This document shows positions 17,906-27,853 of a stretch of 64,000 nt of DNA, piece after piece. This DNA is from Okeanomitos corallinicola TIOX110. Lineage in GTDB: Bacteria > Cyanobacteriota > Cyanobacteriia > Cyanobacteriales > Nostocaceae. Below the pieces are notes generated by a model that was not told the origin of the DNA, searched no databases, and worked only from the letters and a program-made list of their open reading frames with translations. Position numbers and translations under genes: made by a program. Each line of letters opens with the position of its first letter. Position 1 is the stretch's first letter. The stretch lies in assembly GCF_038050375.1 (NCBI RefSeq), contig NZ_CP150886.1, forward strand, positions 1,591,318-1,655,317, in the 5' to 3' direction.

Positions 17906-18747
17906 TAATTACCCAGTTCCTCAATATTCTTCATAACTTGTTGATACAATTCTTTATTGCCTTCCCGATCAAAAATAGCTGCTGCCTTTTGTAAATCTTG
18001 TAACGCACTGCGTTTATCTCCCGCAGCAGCAAAGGCATTTCCTCGGTTATTAAAAGCAGGGCCAAAGTTTGGATTTAGACGAATAGCTTGATTATAATCG
18101 GCGATCGCCTTTTGTTGATCTCCTTGGGCAGAATAAGCATTTCCCCGATTATTATAGGCTACAGAATAATTTTGATCTATTCTAATCGCCTCAGTATAAT
18201 CCTCTAACGCCCCGTTTTTATCGCCTTGGGCTGAACGAGCATTTCCGCGATTATTATACGCTTCCGCATAACTTGGTGCTAAACGAATAGCCTCATTATA
18301 ATCTGTGATTGCAGCCTGTTGATCTCCCAAAGATGCAAAAGCATTACCCCGATTATTATAAGTTTCCGCATCATTAGCATTGAGACGTAAAGCTTGATTA
18401 TAATCTGCGATCGCTCCCTGTTTATTACCCGTATCAAAATAAGCTAAACCCCGACTTTTAAACGCCGGTGCATACTCAGAATTAAGACTAATTGAACGAC
18501 TATAAGCAGCAATAGCAGCCTGAGAATTACCCTTAGCGTGTTGATTTTGTCCTTGAATATAAAATTCACCAGCCTTGGATGTTCTAGGTGTAATTCTATT
18601 AGGAGGACTGACCCCTACTTCTGTAACTAAAACATCCTGACTGCGATTGCAACCAACTGTTAAAATTCCAGTGAAACTAGCAATTACAACTACGGGAATT
18701 ATTCTGCCTAACAACTGTTTTTGGTGTGTCAATAACTGCTTTTTCAT
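17905..18747 (-). CDS. TPR-repeat lipoprotein
   Basis: The 280-residue protein has an N-terminal signal with a lipobox (GILTVGCNRS, Cys about residue 33), so it is probably lipid-anchored outside the cytoplasmic membrane. At least six tetratricopeptide repeats follow from about residue 60, each with the A-x-x-x-Y-N-N-R-G-N-A core (for example AYNNRGNARSAQGDKNGALE). Such arrays mediate protein contacts. The repeats are nearly identical at the DNA level, which suggests recent expansion. No partner is evident. Confidence 0.85.
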   Translation of the reverse strand: MKKQLLTHQKQLLGRIIPVVVIASFTGILTVGCNRSQDVLVTEVGVSPPNRITPRTSKAGEFYIQGQNQHAKGNSQAAIAAYSRSISLNSEYAPAFKSRGLAYFDTGNKQGAIADYNQALRLNANDAETYNNRGNAFASLGDQQAAITDYNEAIRLAPSYAEAYNNRGNARSAQGDKNGALEDYTEAIRIDQNYSVAYNNRGNAYSAQGDQQKAIADYNQAIRLNPNFGPAFNNRGNAFAAAGDKRSALQDLQKAAAIFDREGNKELYQQVMKNIEELGN

Positions 18748-19269
18748 GGGTTATAATAAATTACTTCTATACTCACAGTAAATGATGGTAAAAATCAACA
18801 TTTAGTCAAATACAAACCTGTCTAATTGCTGAAACATTCACCTTTACTTATTTCACCTTATAAGTTCCAGCATCAGGTTTAATAAAATCAACACCCTGTG
18901 ATCATAGCTTCTATGTCTAACGTAAATATTTCTATGATTTTATCTAGGTTATTAAAAATCTAATGTATCAACACCTTCATTTTTTTAATCATCAGATGTT
19001 CATAAAATACATTTTTATAAAATGCAAAATTACCAATATTTTTAAATCTGACTTCTTTATTTTCATCTATCAGATAATTTTTATAATTCTCCTATACATA
19101 CAGCACTTTCCGGTGTAATGAGGTACACTATTGGCGGGCAAGATGCCCACCCCACAAGAGTTTCATTATTATGATTTGTACCTCATAAGAATTAAATATG
19201 CTGTAAATTCTGTAGTGCGGGCATCTTGCCCGCTACAATTATAAAAATGAAATAGAAAAAATTGCTTAT
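18748..19269. other. Intergenic region with a MITE-like repeat
   Basis: No gene is seen. The right half contains the 107-bp repeat at 19099-19205 and a further GCGGGCATCTTGCCCGC hairpin at about 19216-19234. The left half (18748-19098) is AT-rich and shows nothing I recognise. Confidence 0.55.
19099..19205 (+). repeat. 107-bp MITE-like interspersed repeat, copy 1
   Basis: The element begins TACAGCAC and ends TGCTGTA, giving short terminal inverted repeats. Inside, GAGGTACA and TGTACCTC form a second inverted pair around the GGCGGGCAAGATGCCCACCC hairpin. The same 107-bp unit lies in opposite orientation at 32930-33036. It carries no reading frame. Confidence 0.75.
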
Positions 19270-19363
19270 TTAATCATCATCATCTTGACTTTTAGCAATC
19301 AGTCTAACAACCTGAGTGGTTTCAATATCCACATTTAATAATTCCAAATTTTCACCTAATTCT
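19270..19363 (-). pseudogene. C-terminal remnant of an unidentified protein
   Basis: The minus strand reads KELGENLELLNVDIETTQ then VVRLIAKSQDDDD and a TAA stop at 19272-19270. The frame is blocked by a stop codon immediately upstream (19367-19369), and the sequence there changes to the oxidoreductase remnant on the plus strand. It is the last ~30 residues of a lost gene. I do not recognise the family. Confidence 0.45.
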
Positions 19364-19366
19364 TTT

Positions 19367-19821
19367 TAACAGAAGAACTTGGTTTTGATGCTGCTATTAA
19401 TTATAAAACCACTGATTTAATTCCCGCTTTAGCTGCATCCTGTCCCCAAGGAATTGATATCTATTTTGAAAATGTGGGTGGTAAAGTTCTCGATGCTGTT
19501 TTAACACAAGTTAACTTAAATGCACGTATTCCTTTATGTGGTTTGATTTATACTTATAATGCTCAAGAACCCGTAACCGGCCCTTATAATTTTAGTCAGA
19601 TTTTGATGCAGCGAGTGTTATTACAGGGTTTTATTATCACTGATTATGTGCAGAAATTTGATCTTGCTTTTAAAGATATTAGTGCGTGGATACAAGAGAG
19701 AAAAATTAAATATCACCAGGAAATTGTTACAGGTTTGGAAAATTCACCCACAGCAATTCTCAAACTTTTTGATGGTGACAAAATAGGTAAATTAATTGTC
19801 CAGGTTTCAGAAGAACCATAA
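19367..19821 (+). pseudogene. C-terminal half of an NADP-dependent zinc-less alcohol dehydrogenase/quinone oxidoreductase
   Basis: The open frame reads LTEELGFDAAINYKTTDLIP, then GIDIYFENVGGKVLDAVLTQ, IPLCGLIYTYNA and so on to KIGKLIVQVSEEP. This is the C-terminal half of the MDR family of NADP-dependent oxidoreductases (CurA-like, normally about 340 residues). The N-terminal substrate domain and the glycine-rich dinucleotide motif are absent, and upstream sequence belongs to another gene remnant on the other strand. An internal ATG at 19474 could still give a 115-residue product, but a working enzyme is unlikely. Confidence 0.75.
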
Positions 19822-19837
19822 TCAGAACTCAATACAA

Positions 19838-19870
19838 AGATCCCCAACTTCCTGAAAAAGCTGGGGATCT
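19838..19870. terminator. AGATCCCC hairpin between convergent units
   Basis: AGATCCCC and GGGGATCT arms flank AACTTCCTGAAAAAGCT. It sits between the oxidoreductase remnant (plus) and the RRM gene (minus) and can act in both directions. T runs on either side are weak. Confidence 0.6.
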
Positions 19871-19893
19871 CAAAATAAGCTTGGATTTATAGA

Positions 19894-20193
19894 TTAGTAG
19901 CGGTTACGATTAAAACCACCACCACGATTACCACCACCACCACTTCTTTCTTCTCTGGGTTTAGCCTTGTTGACTTTCAAGTCCCGTCCCATCCACTCAG
20001 CACCATCAAGTGCCTCAATAGCGGATGTTTCTTCATCATCTGTACTCATTTCCACAAAACCAAAACCACGCAGTCTTCCTGTTTCACGGTCAGTAGGTAG
20101 TTGAACGCGCTTTACAGTACCGTATTCTGCAAAAACAGCAGTTAGAGTATCTTGGGTAACTTCATAAGAGAGGTTGCCTACATAAATTGACAT
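19894..20193 (-). CDS. RRM RNA-binding protein with a glycine-rich tail
   Basis: A 99-residue cyanobacterial Rbp protein. One RNA-recognition motif covers residues 1-80, with RNP2 (IYVGNLSYEV) and RNP1 (RGFGFVEM); the tail is Gly/Arg/Asn-rich (SGGGGNRGGGFNRNRY). Relatives are induced by cold or stress and bind mRNA, some helping thylakoid mRNA localisation. The start codon is preceded by a GGAGAA at about 8 bases. An upstream AT-rich leader of roughly 200 bases could hold cold-responsive control, but I see no defined element. Confidence 0.9.
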   Translation of the reverse strand: MSIYVGNLSYEVTQDTLTAVFAEYGTVKRVQLPTDRETGRLRGFGFVEMSTDDEETSAIEALDGAEWMGRDLKVNKAKPREERSGGGGNRGGGFNRNRY

Positions 20194-20409
20194 AGATTTT
20201 CTCCAAAATCGTAAGAGTGTAGAGATTTAGATTTCGGAGAAAAGTCTGTAAATACAAAAAGGGAAAAACCTATCAATGTTAAAAACAAACGCCGTCGCCG
20301 AATTACTTCTCACCTCACATGATGGCACAAAAATCAAATTTCCGAACAAAAGTTACTAAAACTGTTACATAAAGTTATGTTAACAATTAATTCCGTTGGT
20401 TCGCTTAAT

Positions 20410-22023
20410 TTAGTTTAGACTAATCATATTCACATCTAAACCAGTTACACCATTGAGAATGGCTAGGGTTGTATCTGCAAATCTAATTTCTGTATTTCCT
20501 CCAACTTGATTTAAAACCAAAGTTTCCTCAGAAATACCAAGTCCCGCAGCACCAGCGATACTAATTACATCAATACCCATCTGAAAATCTAAAATTGTAT
20601 TAGCTGCATTTGGTAATTCCACGGTGACTATTTGGAACTCGTCAGCACCCGCACCACCAGCAATTAAATTACCACCACCAGTTTGAACAATGAATGTATC
20701 ATCACCATCGCCACCTAAAGCCCGGTCATTACTACCCAGGTAAAAGGTATCATTTCCATTACCACCTGACATCCGACTACCACCTTTTGCATCGGTAGCA
20801 TCTAAAGTGTCATTACCTGAACCACCAAAAACGCGATCGCTATCATTGACATATATAATGTCATTACCACTACCTAAAAATGCTCGGTTATCACTAGCAT
20901 AGTTCTTAATAGCTAAATCAACTTCATCATCACCAGCACCAGTAAATATTTTATCGGCAACGGCTTCTAAATCAAGACCAGCAACTAATTCATCATTTCC
21001 CGGAGTTCCCAAAACTAACTTACTTTCCGTGGGGAAAAACGTTATTCCCACGGTACGTTCTAAAATTGGATCTGTAGGAACTAATACTTCAAATGGATTA
21101 ACAGGTGAACTATCCTCTGTCTCATATCTGAGAACCGCACCTTCTTCAGTAACGACATCAAAACCAACAGTTAATAAATCACCATTAGGTGCAAAAGCTA
21201 AACTACCTATGAAATTATTACTGGGTGGTGTATCAGTTGTATAATTTGTAGAAATAGTATCTACTAATTCTGCTGTTGCTAAGTCATAGCGACGAATATC
21301 ATTAGCAAAATCACTTACATATAAGTCATTATCTTTACCAATAGCTAAACCCAGCAAACTTACAAACCCAAAACTATCTGGTGAAGGTTCAGGAGTTGCA
21401 AAAACTGTGGGTGTACTTTCTGCTATTAGCGAGTCATACCGTAATATTTGACTGGGTAAACCTGCGCTAAAATCAGCGGCAGCCTCTCCAGTATCAGGAT
21501 TAACTGTAGCTACACTACCTTGGGTGGTAACATATAAATCTTCATTAATAAAAAGTAAACCATTCGGTCCATTTAAACCTCCTGGTAAACTATTTCCTTG
21601 AGCAAAAACATCAATAAATTCTCCTGTTTCACCGTTATATCTGAGAATTTGATCACTCAAAAAACTAGAAACGTAAAAATTTCCATCGGGTCCAAAAGCT
21701 ATACCATAAGGACGAATTAAACCCCCGGTTTCATCCTCATCTGTATTTGCATCATCTCCCACAAATACATCAATAAATTCCCCAGTTTGACCATCAAATC
21801 TTAGCACAAAAGGAATTCCTGTTCCTGAACCACTAGCTATATACAGGTCGCTTTTACCGTCACCGTTTCCATCGGGTCCAAATAGTAAGGTGTCAGGGTC
21901 ATCTAGTCCACCCATTCCAGGGGTAATAAACTCACCTAAATAGTTACCTGTAGCAGCATCGAAGCGGAGGACATTATCTCCTCTGGTGTTACCTACTAGA
22001 AAACTGGTGTTTCTGTTTAGCAT
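20410..22023 (-). CDS. NHL-type beta-propeller protein with RTX-like calcium-binding repeats
   Basis: The N-terminal ~330 residues repeat a blade motif (VLRFDAATGNYLGEFITPG, ILRYNGETGEFIDVFAQG, FGPDGNFYVSSF) like NHL or SMP-30 propellers. Residues about 345-480 carry hemolysin-type nonapeptides (GGSGNDTLDA, GGNGNDTFYLG, GGDGDDTFIV) that bind calcium. No Sec signal is present; the first residues are MLNRNTSFLVGNTRGDNVLR. Proteins of this kind are usually exported by type I secretion through a C-terminal signal. The ligand or role is unknown. No secretion genes lie nearby. Confidence 0.8.
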   Translation of the reverse strand: MLNRNTSFLVGNTRGDNVLRFDAATGNYLGEFITPGMGGLDDPDTLLFGPDGNGDGKSDLYIASGSGTGIPFVLRFDGQTGEFIDVFVGDDANTDEDETGGLIRPYGIAFGPDGNFYVSSFLSDQILRYNGETGEFIDVFAQGNSLPGGLNGPNGLLFINEDLYVTTQGSVATVNPDTGEAAADFSAGLPSQILRYDSLIAESTPTVFATPEPSPDSFGFVSLLGLAIGKDNDLYVSDFANDIRRYDLATAELVDTISTNYTTDTPPSNNFIGSLAFAPNGDLLTVGFDVVTEEGAVLRYETEDSSPVNPFEVLVPTDPILERTVGITFFPTESKLVLGTPGNDELVAGLDLEAVADKIFTGAGDDEVDLAIKNYASDNRAFLGSGNDIIYVNDSDRVFGGSGNDTLDATDAKGGSRMSGGNGNDTFYLGSNDRALGGDGDDTFIVQTGGGNLIAGGAGADEFQIVTVELPNAANTILDFQMGIDVISIAGAAGLGISEETLVLNQVGGNTEIRFADTTLAILNGVTGLDVNMISLN

Positions 22024-22278
22024 TGTTTTATGAGACTATCAGTGTAAACTGTAACAGTTTATCATGATGGCTAATTTATCTTGTTAAGATAAGTTTAAAT
22101 TTATAGGGTATGATATTGATTGCAAAAACATACATGAAAACTTATTTTTTATTATCTGAAAAATTTATCCGATTTTATTATTGATTCGATAACTGATTTT
22201 TTCAAATTTATCATTCTGACAACAAAATCTTCATAATCTTCTTTTGGATATTTAGGATTAGGTTTTGACTTATATCAC

Positions 22279-23361
22279 TTATGCTACCGTCACATCAGAT
22301 GATAAATACACATCTTGAATAGCATGAAATAATTTTACACCTTCTTCAAAAGGACGCTGAAAAGTCTTCCTGCCTGAAATTAAACCACTACCACCAGCAC
22401 GTTTATTAATTACCGCAGTTCGCACCGCTTCTGCAAAATCATTATCACCAGCAGCACCACCAGAATTAATTAATCCTACTCTACCAGCATAACAATTTAA
22501 AACTTGATAACGGGTTAAATCTATGGGGTGTTGAGTTGTTAATTCACTGTAAACTCGCTCATCGGTTTTACCATAACCATTTTCTGCAATTTTGCTCATG
22601 GCTGGATATCCATGATTACATTTTGGTAACTTCTGTTTAATAATATCTGCCTCAATTGTCACCCCTAAATGATTAGCTTGTCCAGTTAAATCTGCCGCTA
22701 AATGATAATCTTGATCTTGCTGAAAATTGCTATTTCTTAAATAACACCAAAGTACCGTAGCCATACCTAATTCATGGGCGTGTTTAAAGGCTTGACTTAC
22801 TTCTTGAATTTGTCTATCAGCCGCCGGTGAACCAAAATAAATAGTTGCACCTACCGCAGTTGCACCCAAATGCCAAGCTTGCCAAACATCGGCAAACATC
22901 ACCTGATCAAAATAGTTGGGATAGGTCAATAATTGATTATGATTTAGTTTGACAATTAAGGGGATTTTGTGGGCATATTTGCGGGAAACACTACCTAAAA
23001 CTCCTAACGTTGTCGCCACAGCATTACAACCAGATTCTATTGCTAATTTGACAATATTTTCTGGGTCAAAATACATCGGATTTGTGGCAAAAGATGCACC
23101 AGCGGAATGTTCTACACCTTGATCAACTGGCAAAATAGAAAGATAGCCAGTGTTAGCTAATCTACCCGTAGAATAGATTTGTTGTAAATTTCTGATTACA
23201 CGCGGAGAGCGATCGCTATTTATCCATACTCGATCAATAAAATCTGCCCCTGGTAAATGTAGCAAATTTGCAGATACTTTAGCTTTGTATGTCAGTAAAT
23301 CTTCCGCATCTTTACCTAGCAAAGATTCTAGAGAACTGGTTTTTAATAAAGTTGCAGTCAT
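22279..23361 (-). CDS. fbaB: Class I fructose-bisphosphate aldolase (FbaB/DhnA type)
   Basis: This Schiff-base aldolase interconverts fructose-1,6-bisphosphate with the two triose phosphates in glycolysis and the Calvin cycle. The 360-residue protein has [31 protein letters not shown], the [10 protein letters not shown] strand and the phosphate-binding [12 protein letters not shown]. Cyanobacteria often carry both this and a class II enzyme. The ATG at 23361 matches the family N-terminus ([16 protein letters not shown]); an earlier in-frame start at 23409 adds residues unlike the family. Confidence 0.88.
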   Translation of the reverse strand: MTATLLKTSSLESLLGKDAEDLLTYKAKVSANLLHLPGADFIDRVWINSDRSPRVIRNLQQIYSTGRLANTGYLSILPVDQGVEHSAGASFATNPMYFDPENIVKLAIESGCNAVATTLGVLGSVSRKYAHKIPLIVKLNHNQLLTYPNYFDQVMFADVWQAWHLGATAVGATIYFGSPAADRQIQEVSQAFKHAHELGMATVLWCYLRNSNFQQDQDYHLAADLTGQANHLGVTIEADIIKQKLPKCNHGYPAMSKIAENGYGKTDERVYSELTTQHPIDLTRYQVLNCYAGRVGLINSGGAAGDNDFAEAVRTAVINKRAGGSGLISGRKTFQRPFEEGVKLFHAIQDVYLSSDVTVA

Positions 23362-23759
23362 GGTGTTTGGTAAGAATTTTTTACTGATTAAGAAATGTAC
23401 AAAACCCAAATAAAATTTGAGCCTAGATACTATTACTATTTAAATATTTTTAATTGTGGTTCTGCCTACCACCCATAGACATATATCTCCAGAAGTAATA
23501 ATTGATTAGTAATCATTTTTATTACCATCATCTCACAACCCCAAAAAATCATTAATCTCTTATCCTGTCACTTTAGCTGGTTAAATTTTTCACCATTTTA
23601 GTGAAAGTTTGGTACAAATTACATAAATTACATAAACTATGGTATTATTGACTGCTACAAGTCGCTATATTAACCATGTTTACTGTGGATAATTTACAGG
23701 TGCATCGGCTCAAGTCCCAGAGCATCAAAAAAACTTAAATATGAGAGGGTGGAGAAGTT
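23362..23759. other. Divergent intergenic region, no gene seen
   Basis: This AT-rich region between the aldolase and the ADP-ribosylglycohydrolase must hold two divergent promoters. A direct ATTACATAA repeat occurs at about 23618-23636. Nothing else stands out. Confidence 0.45.
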
Positions 23760-24566
23760 ATGTTAGGAGCGATCACAGGTGATATTATTGGCTCAATTTA
23801 CGAGTTTAATAATATAAAAACTAAGGAATTTCCCTTATTTGACGATAGATGTCATTTTACAGATGATACACTACTCACCCTCGCAGTAGCAGAAGTCATT
23901 CTCAACGCAGATGAATTCCCGGATCAAACAAAATATATCGATCAATTCCAATATATTCAACAATTCAAATCCTACTATAGTGAATATTCTTCTGTTGGGT
24001 ATGATGCCGATTTTATAGCATGGGCAACCTCTAGTAGTATAGAACCATACAAAAGTGCTAGTAATGGTGCAGCGATGAGAGTCAGTCCAGTCGCGTCTGC
24101 TTTTGACAATCTCAGTATCGTCTTAGAAGAAGCTAAACGTAGTGCAGAAGTTACTCACAATCATCCAGAAGGAATTAAAGGCGCACAAGCAACAGCCGCT
24201 GCTATTTTTTTAGCCCGTACAGGTTATGATAAAAATACTATCAAATCATACATCCAGAAAACTTTTAGTTACAACCTAGAGCCAACTTTAGAACAAATTC
24301 GACCTACTTACAAATTAGATTTTTCCTGTCCAGGTTCTGTTCCCCAGGCTATTATGGCATTTCTAGAATCAACTGATTTTGAAGATGCCATTCGGAATGC
24401 TATTTCTTTAGGTGGAGATAGTGATACCATTGCCTGTATTGCAGGTGCTATAGCTGAACCATTTTATGGTGGTGTTCCCGAATATATTGCTGAGTGGGTA
24501 TTTACAAAATTAGACGATCATCTTTGGACTCTCACTGATAAGTTCATGACTCAATATTATGCCTAA
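23760..24566 (+). CDS. ADP-ribosylglycohydrolase family protein
   Basis: The 268-residue protein of the DraG/ARH family removes ADP-ribose from modified substrates using two metal ions. The start MLGAITGDIIGSIYE, the metal-binding HFTDDTLLTLA near residue 40 and GGDSDTIACIAGAIAEPFYG near residue 220 are all intact. In nitrogen fixers DraG reactivates dinitrogenase reductase, but the general family has many other targets and no DraT partner is seen here. It is transcribed singly from the plus strand; an AGGGTGGAG lies upstream of the ATG. Confidence 0.88.
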   Translation: MLGAITGDIIGSIYEFNNIKTKEFPLFDDRCHFTDDTLLTLAVAEVILNADEFPDQTKYIDQFQYIQQFKSYYSEYSSVGYDADFIAWATSSSIEPYKSASNGAAMRVSPVASAFDNLSIVLEEAKRSAEVTHNHPEGIKGAQATAAAIFLARTGYDKNTIKSYIQKTFSYNLEPTLEQIRPTYKLDFSCPGSVPQAIMAFLESTDFEDAIRNAISLGGDSDTIACIAGAIAEPFYGGVPEYIAEWVFTKLDDHLWTLTDKFMTQYYA

Positions 24567-24646
24567 ACTTAACAATTCATTCCAGGTAAAGCATCTAGAA
24601 ATTATCTTGAAAACGTGCCAATTAAATTACAATCGAATTTCTTGAT

Positions 24647-25363
24647 ATGTCTATATACAAAGATTTTGAATCTCCAAAAAATCAACCAGTTGCAGAAGAA
24701 CCACCATTAGATTTTGAATTACCCAGGGATGTCATCTTTCCTGATAAAAAATTACCTAATGAACAGCCACAGTTAGAAAATATTTCCCATTTGCGGCAAA
24801 TAATTTTACTATTACAATGTTTAGAATTATGGTGGGGTGATAGAAATGATTTTTATGCTGCTGGTAATTTAACAATTAACTACAGCAACCGTCAGCCAAA
24901 ACCAGAAAAATTTCCCGCCCCAGATTTTTTTGTAGTCCGAAATGTAGAGCGCAAACCCCGTCAAAGTTGGGTAGTTTGGCAAGAAGATGGTAAATACCCA
25001 CATATTATTATTGAATTAACTACAGATAAAAGTTCAGCCATTGATCAAGAATTTAAAAAACAAATTTACCAAGATACTTTTCGTACTCCTGAATATTTTT
25101 TGCTTGATCCTAATAACTTAGAGTTGACTGGGTTTATTTTAGTAGGAGGAATTTATCAACCAATAGAAGCTAATAGTCATGGTTGGTTATGGAGTCAGCA
25201 GCTAAATTTATATTTAGGTATTCATGAACATCAACTACGCTATTTTACCGATGAAGGATTGATAATTCTTACCCCAGAAGAATTTGCTAAACAAGAAAAA
25301 CAAAAATCTGAACGTTTCGCTGCTAAACTGCGGGAATTGGGAATTGATCCAGATACAATTTAG
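24647..25363 (+). CDS. Uma2 family protein (DUF820, PD-(D/E)XK nuclease-like)
   Basis: The 238-residue protein has the core of the cyanobacterial Uma2 family: PAPDFFVVRNV, then WVVWQEDGKYPHIIIELTTD, then PEYFLLDPNNLELTGFIL. The D and E-x-T positions resemble the PD-(D/E)XK nuclease motif. The tail is charged and helical (EEFAKQEKQKSERFAAKLRE). Such genes are present in dozens of copies in filamentous cyanobacteria and their role is not settled; toxin or mobile-element roles have been suggested. A second Uma2 gene lies at 46420 and a stub at 6082. Confidence 0.85.
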   Translation: MSIYKDFESPKNQPVAEEPPLDFELPRDVIFPDKKLPNEQPQLENISHLRQIILLLQCLELWWGDRNDFYAAGNLTINYSNRQPKPEKFPAPDFFVVRNVERKPRQSWVVWQEDGKYPHIIIELTTDKSSAIDQEFKKQIYQDTFRTPEYFLLDPNNLELTGFILVGGIYQPIEANSHGWLWSQQLNLYLGIHEHQLRYFTDEGLIILTPEEFAKQEKQKSERFAAKLRELGIDPDTI

Positions 25364-25506
25364 AACTTATTTTAGAACCCATTAGCAATCATTTGTATTT
25401 CTCTAGCAGCGCAAAATAAGTTAACGTAAATGTAGATATTTTTCTCAATAAATCTCAACAACCTCAAATCTGAACCGTAAACTCCCAGAAATTACTAAAT
25501 TTGATC

Positions 25507-26334
25507 ATGAACATTTTCAGTAACTTACTTTCTCAACCAGTCCAACCCAAACCAGCACCCAGAAAACGCCGAGGTATTGAAATTAAATCTGCCCGCGAAA
25601 TTGAAATTATGCGACAATCAGGAAAAATTGTAGCTACAGTTCTCAAGGAAATTTCTGAGTTGGTAGAACCAGGAATGACTACCGCTGACTTAGATGCTCA
25701 CGCAGAAAAACGCATCCGGGAAATGGGTGCAACGCCTAGTTTTAAAGGATATCACGGTTTTACAGGTTCAATTTGTTCGAGTATTAATAATGAAGTTGTA
25801 CATGGTATTCCTAGCCGTAAAAAAGTTATTCGCACCGGAGATGTTTTAAAGGTTGATACCGGAGCTTACTATCAGGGATTTCATGGAGATTCTTGTATAA
25901 CAATTGCCGTGGGAGATGTCACCCCAGAGGCGGCTAGATTGATTAATGTAGCGGAAGAAGCTTTATTTAAAGGGATTGAACAAGTAAAAGCTGGCGCCCA
26001 TCTTGTAGATATTGCTGGTGCAATTGAAGACTATGTAAAAGCTAATAAATTTAGTGTGGTTGAACAATTTACAGGTCATGGTGTAGGTAGAAATTTACAC
26101 GAAGAGCCGGCGGTATTTAATTATAGAACTCGTGATATTCCTAATGTGAAATTGCGCGCTGGAATGACTTTAGCAATTGAACCGATTTTGAATGCTGGTT
26201 CTAAAAATACCAGAATTTTATCCGATAGATGGACTGCGGTGACTGTTGATAATGCTTTATCTGCTCAGTTTGAACATACTGTTTTGGTAACAGATAACGG
26301 TTATGAAATTTTCACCGATAGATCGTTGGTTTAA
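25507..26334 (+). CDS. map: Type I methionine aminopeptidase
   Basis: This enzyme removes the initiator methionine from new proteins. The 275-residue protein has a short N-terminal extension with a proline-rich segment, then the pita-bread fold starting at [20 protein letters not shown]. Metal ligands are visible in order: [35 protein letters not shown] and FEHTVLV. The ATG at 25507 is used; the TTG two codons earlier is less likely. It is a single gene with a TAA stop followed by a heptamer array. Confidence 0.93.
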   Translation: MNIFSNLLSQPVQPKPAPRKRRGIEIKSAREIEIMRQSGKIVATVLKEISELVEPGMTTADLDAHAEKRIREMGATPSFKGYHGFTGSICSSINNEVVHGIPSRKKVIRTGDVLKVDTGAYYQGFHGDSCITIAVGDVTPEAARLINVAEEALFKGIEQVKAGAHLVDIAGAIEDYVKANKFSVVEQFTGHGVGRNLHEEPAVFNYRTRDIPNVKLRAGMTLAIEPILNAGSKNTRILSDRWTAVTVDNALSAQFEHTVLVTDNGYEIFTDRSLV

Positions 26335-26357
26335 GCAAGTTAAAAGTCAGCAGAAAT

Positions 26358-26392
26358 ATTACCAATTACCAATTACCCATTACCCATTACCC
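26358..26392. repeat. Five-copy heptamer STRR just before the amidase start
   Basis: ATTACCA twice and ATTACCC three times run in perfect register and stop 7 bases before the amidase ATG at 26400. The array fills the region where a ribosome-binding site should be. Confidence 0.85.
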
Positions 26393-26399
26393 ATAAATA

Positions 26400-27791
26400 A
26401 TGAATGAAACAGATTTAGCTTTTACGTCAGCTTTAGAATTAGCAAAATTAGTCCGCAGTCGGGAAGTTTCACCTTTAGATTTAGTAGAAGTCTATTTAGA
26501 AAGAATTTCACGTTTAAATTCCCAGTTAGGTAGTTATTTTACTATCACAGCCGATTTAGCGATCGCTGATGCTAAAGCCAAAACCGAATTACTAACTACA
26601 ACTTCCGAACTACCACCATTTTTTGGTGTCCCAATTTCCATTAAAGACTTAACACCCGTAGCAGGTGTTGCTTGTACTTACGGAAATCCAGCCTTAGTTA
26701 ATAATATTCCTGACTACGATGCTGGAGTAGTTATGAAGCTCAAACAAGCTGGTTTTACAATTTTGGGTAAAACTGCCACCTGTGAATTAGGTTCTTATCC
26801 ATACACAGAACCTACGGGATTTCCCCCAGCCAGAAACCCTTGGAACTTAGAATATACCCCTGGTGGTTCTAGTGGTGGTGCAGCGGCCTCGGTTGCAGCG
26901 GGATTATCTGCGATCGCTCACGGTTCAGATGGTGGTGGTTCAATTCGTGGCCCTGCGGCCTGTTGTGGTATTGTCGGTATCAAACCAGCCAGAGGTAGAA
27001 TTACTAGCGCCCCAGTAGGTGATAAATTGGGAGGGATAGGTGTTCATGGACCCTTGGCCAGAACCGTCAGTGATGCAGCAGCAATGTTAGATGTGATGTC
27101 TGGCTATTTCACTGGTGATCCTTATTGGTTAGAAACTCCACAAACTTCATTTTTAGACTCTACCCAAGTCAAAACATCTCCCTTAAAAATCGCCTTTAGT
27201 ACCGACATTAAACCTTTTGGAAAAGCAGATGACAACTGTACAGAAGGGGTATTAAAAACTATTAAATTGTTAACAGAATTTGGACATCAAATAGAAGAAA
27301 AATATCCTGATTTTAGTGGTCTAGTAGAACCATTTAAAATAGTTTGGCAATCTGGAGTAGCAGCAGCAGGACTACCCCCAGAAGCACTACAACCATTAAA
27401 TCGCTGGTTATTATCGAGAACAGGTTCTGCGGCTGATTATTTGCAAGCATTAGGCAAAATGCAAACATTTTCACGGCAAATAATCGCCTTTTTTGATCAC
27501 TTTGATGTCTTAGTTTTACCCGTTTATTTACACTCACCAATTCGTGTAGGTGAATGGGCAAATTTAAGCCCAGAAGAAATATTTGACAATATCATTCACT
27601 GGATTGCACCTTGTCCCATAGCCAATGCGACTGGTTTACCTGCGATCGCCATTCCTGTAGGTTTTGATAGCAAAGGTTTACCTATAAGTGTACAGTTAAT
27701 TGGTAAACCAGCCGCTGAATCTACTTTAATTAGTTTAGCAGCACAATTAGAAGCAGCTAATCCTTGGATTCAACATCGTCCAAATCTATAG
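26400..27791 (+). CDS. Amidase signature family protein
   Basis: The 463-residue enzyme of the amidase signature family hydrolyses amide bonds with a Ser-cisSer-Lys triad. The Lys is in GVPISIKDLTPV, the cis-Ser in GGSSGGAAASVAAGLSA and the nucleophile in GGGSIRGPAACCG. The C-terminus (ATGLPAIAIPVGF) is typical. It is not GatA by context, as no gatB or gatC is near, so the substrate is open. Translation must start without a clear ribosome site because a heptamer array occupies the leader. Confidence 0.87.
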   Translation: MNETDLAFTSALELAKLVRSREVSPLDLVEVYLERISRLNSQLGSYFTITADLAIADAKAKTELLTTTSELPPFFGVPISIKDLTPVAGVACTYGNPALVNNIPDYDAGVVMKLKQAGFTILGKTATCELGSYPYTEPTGFPPARNPWNLEYTPGGSSGGAAASVAAGLSAIAHGSDGGGSIRGPAACCGIVGIKPARGRITSAPVGDKLGGIGVHGPLARTVSDAAAMLDVMSGYFTGDPYWLETPQTSFLDSTQVKTSPLKIAFSTDIKPFGKADDNCTEGVLKTIKLLTEFGHQIEEKYPDFSGLVEPFKIVWQSGVAAAGLPPEALQPLNRWLLSRTGSAADYLQALGKMQTFSRQIIAFFDHFDVLVLPVYLHSPIRVGEWANLSPEEIFDNIIHWIAPCPIANATGLPAIAIPVGFDSKGLPISVQLIGKPAAESTLISLAAQLEAANPWIQHRPNL

Positions 27792-27853
27792 TTGGTGATT
27801 GGTGATTGGGTAAAATAAAGAATTACGTTCGCGCAGCGTTTCCAAAGGAAATA

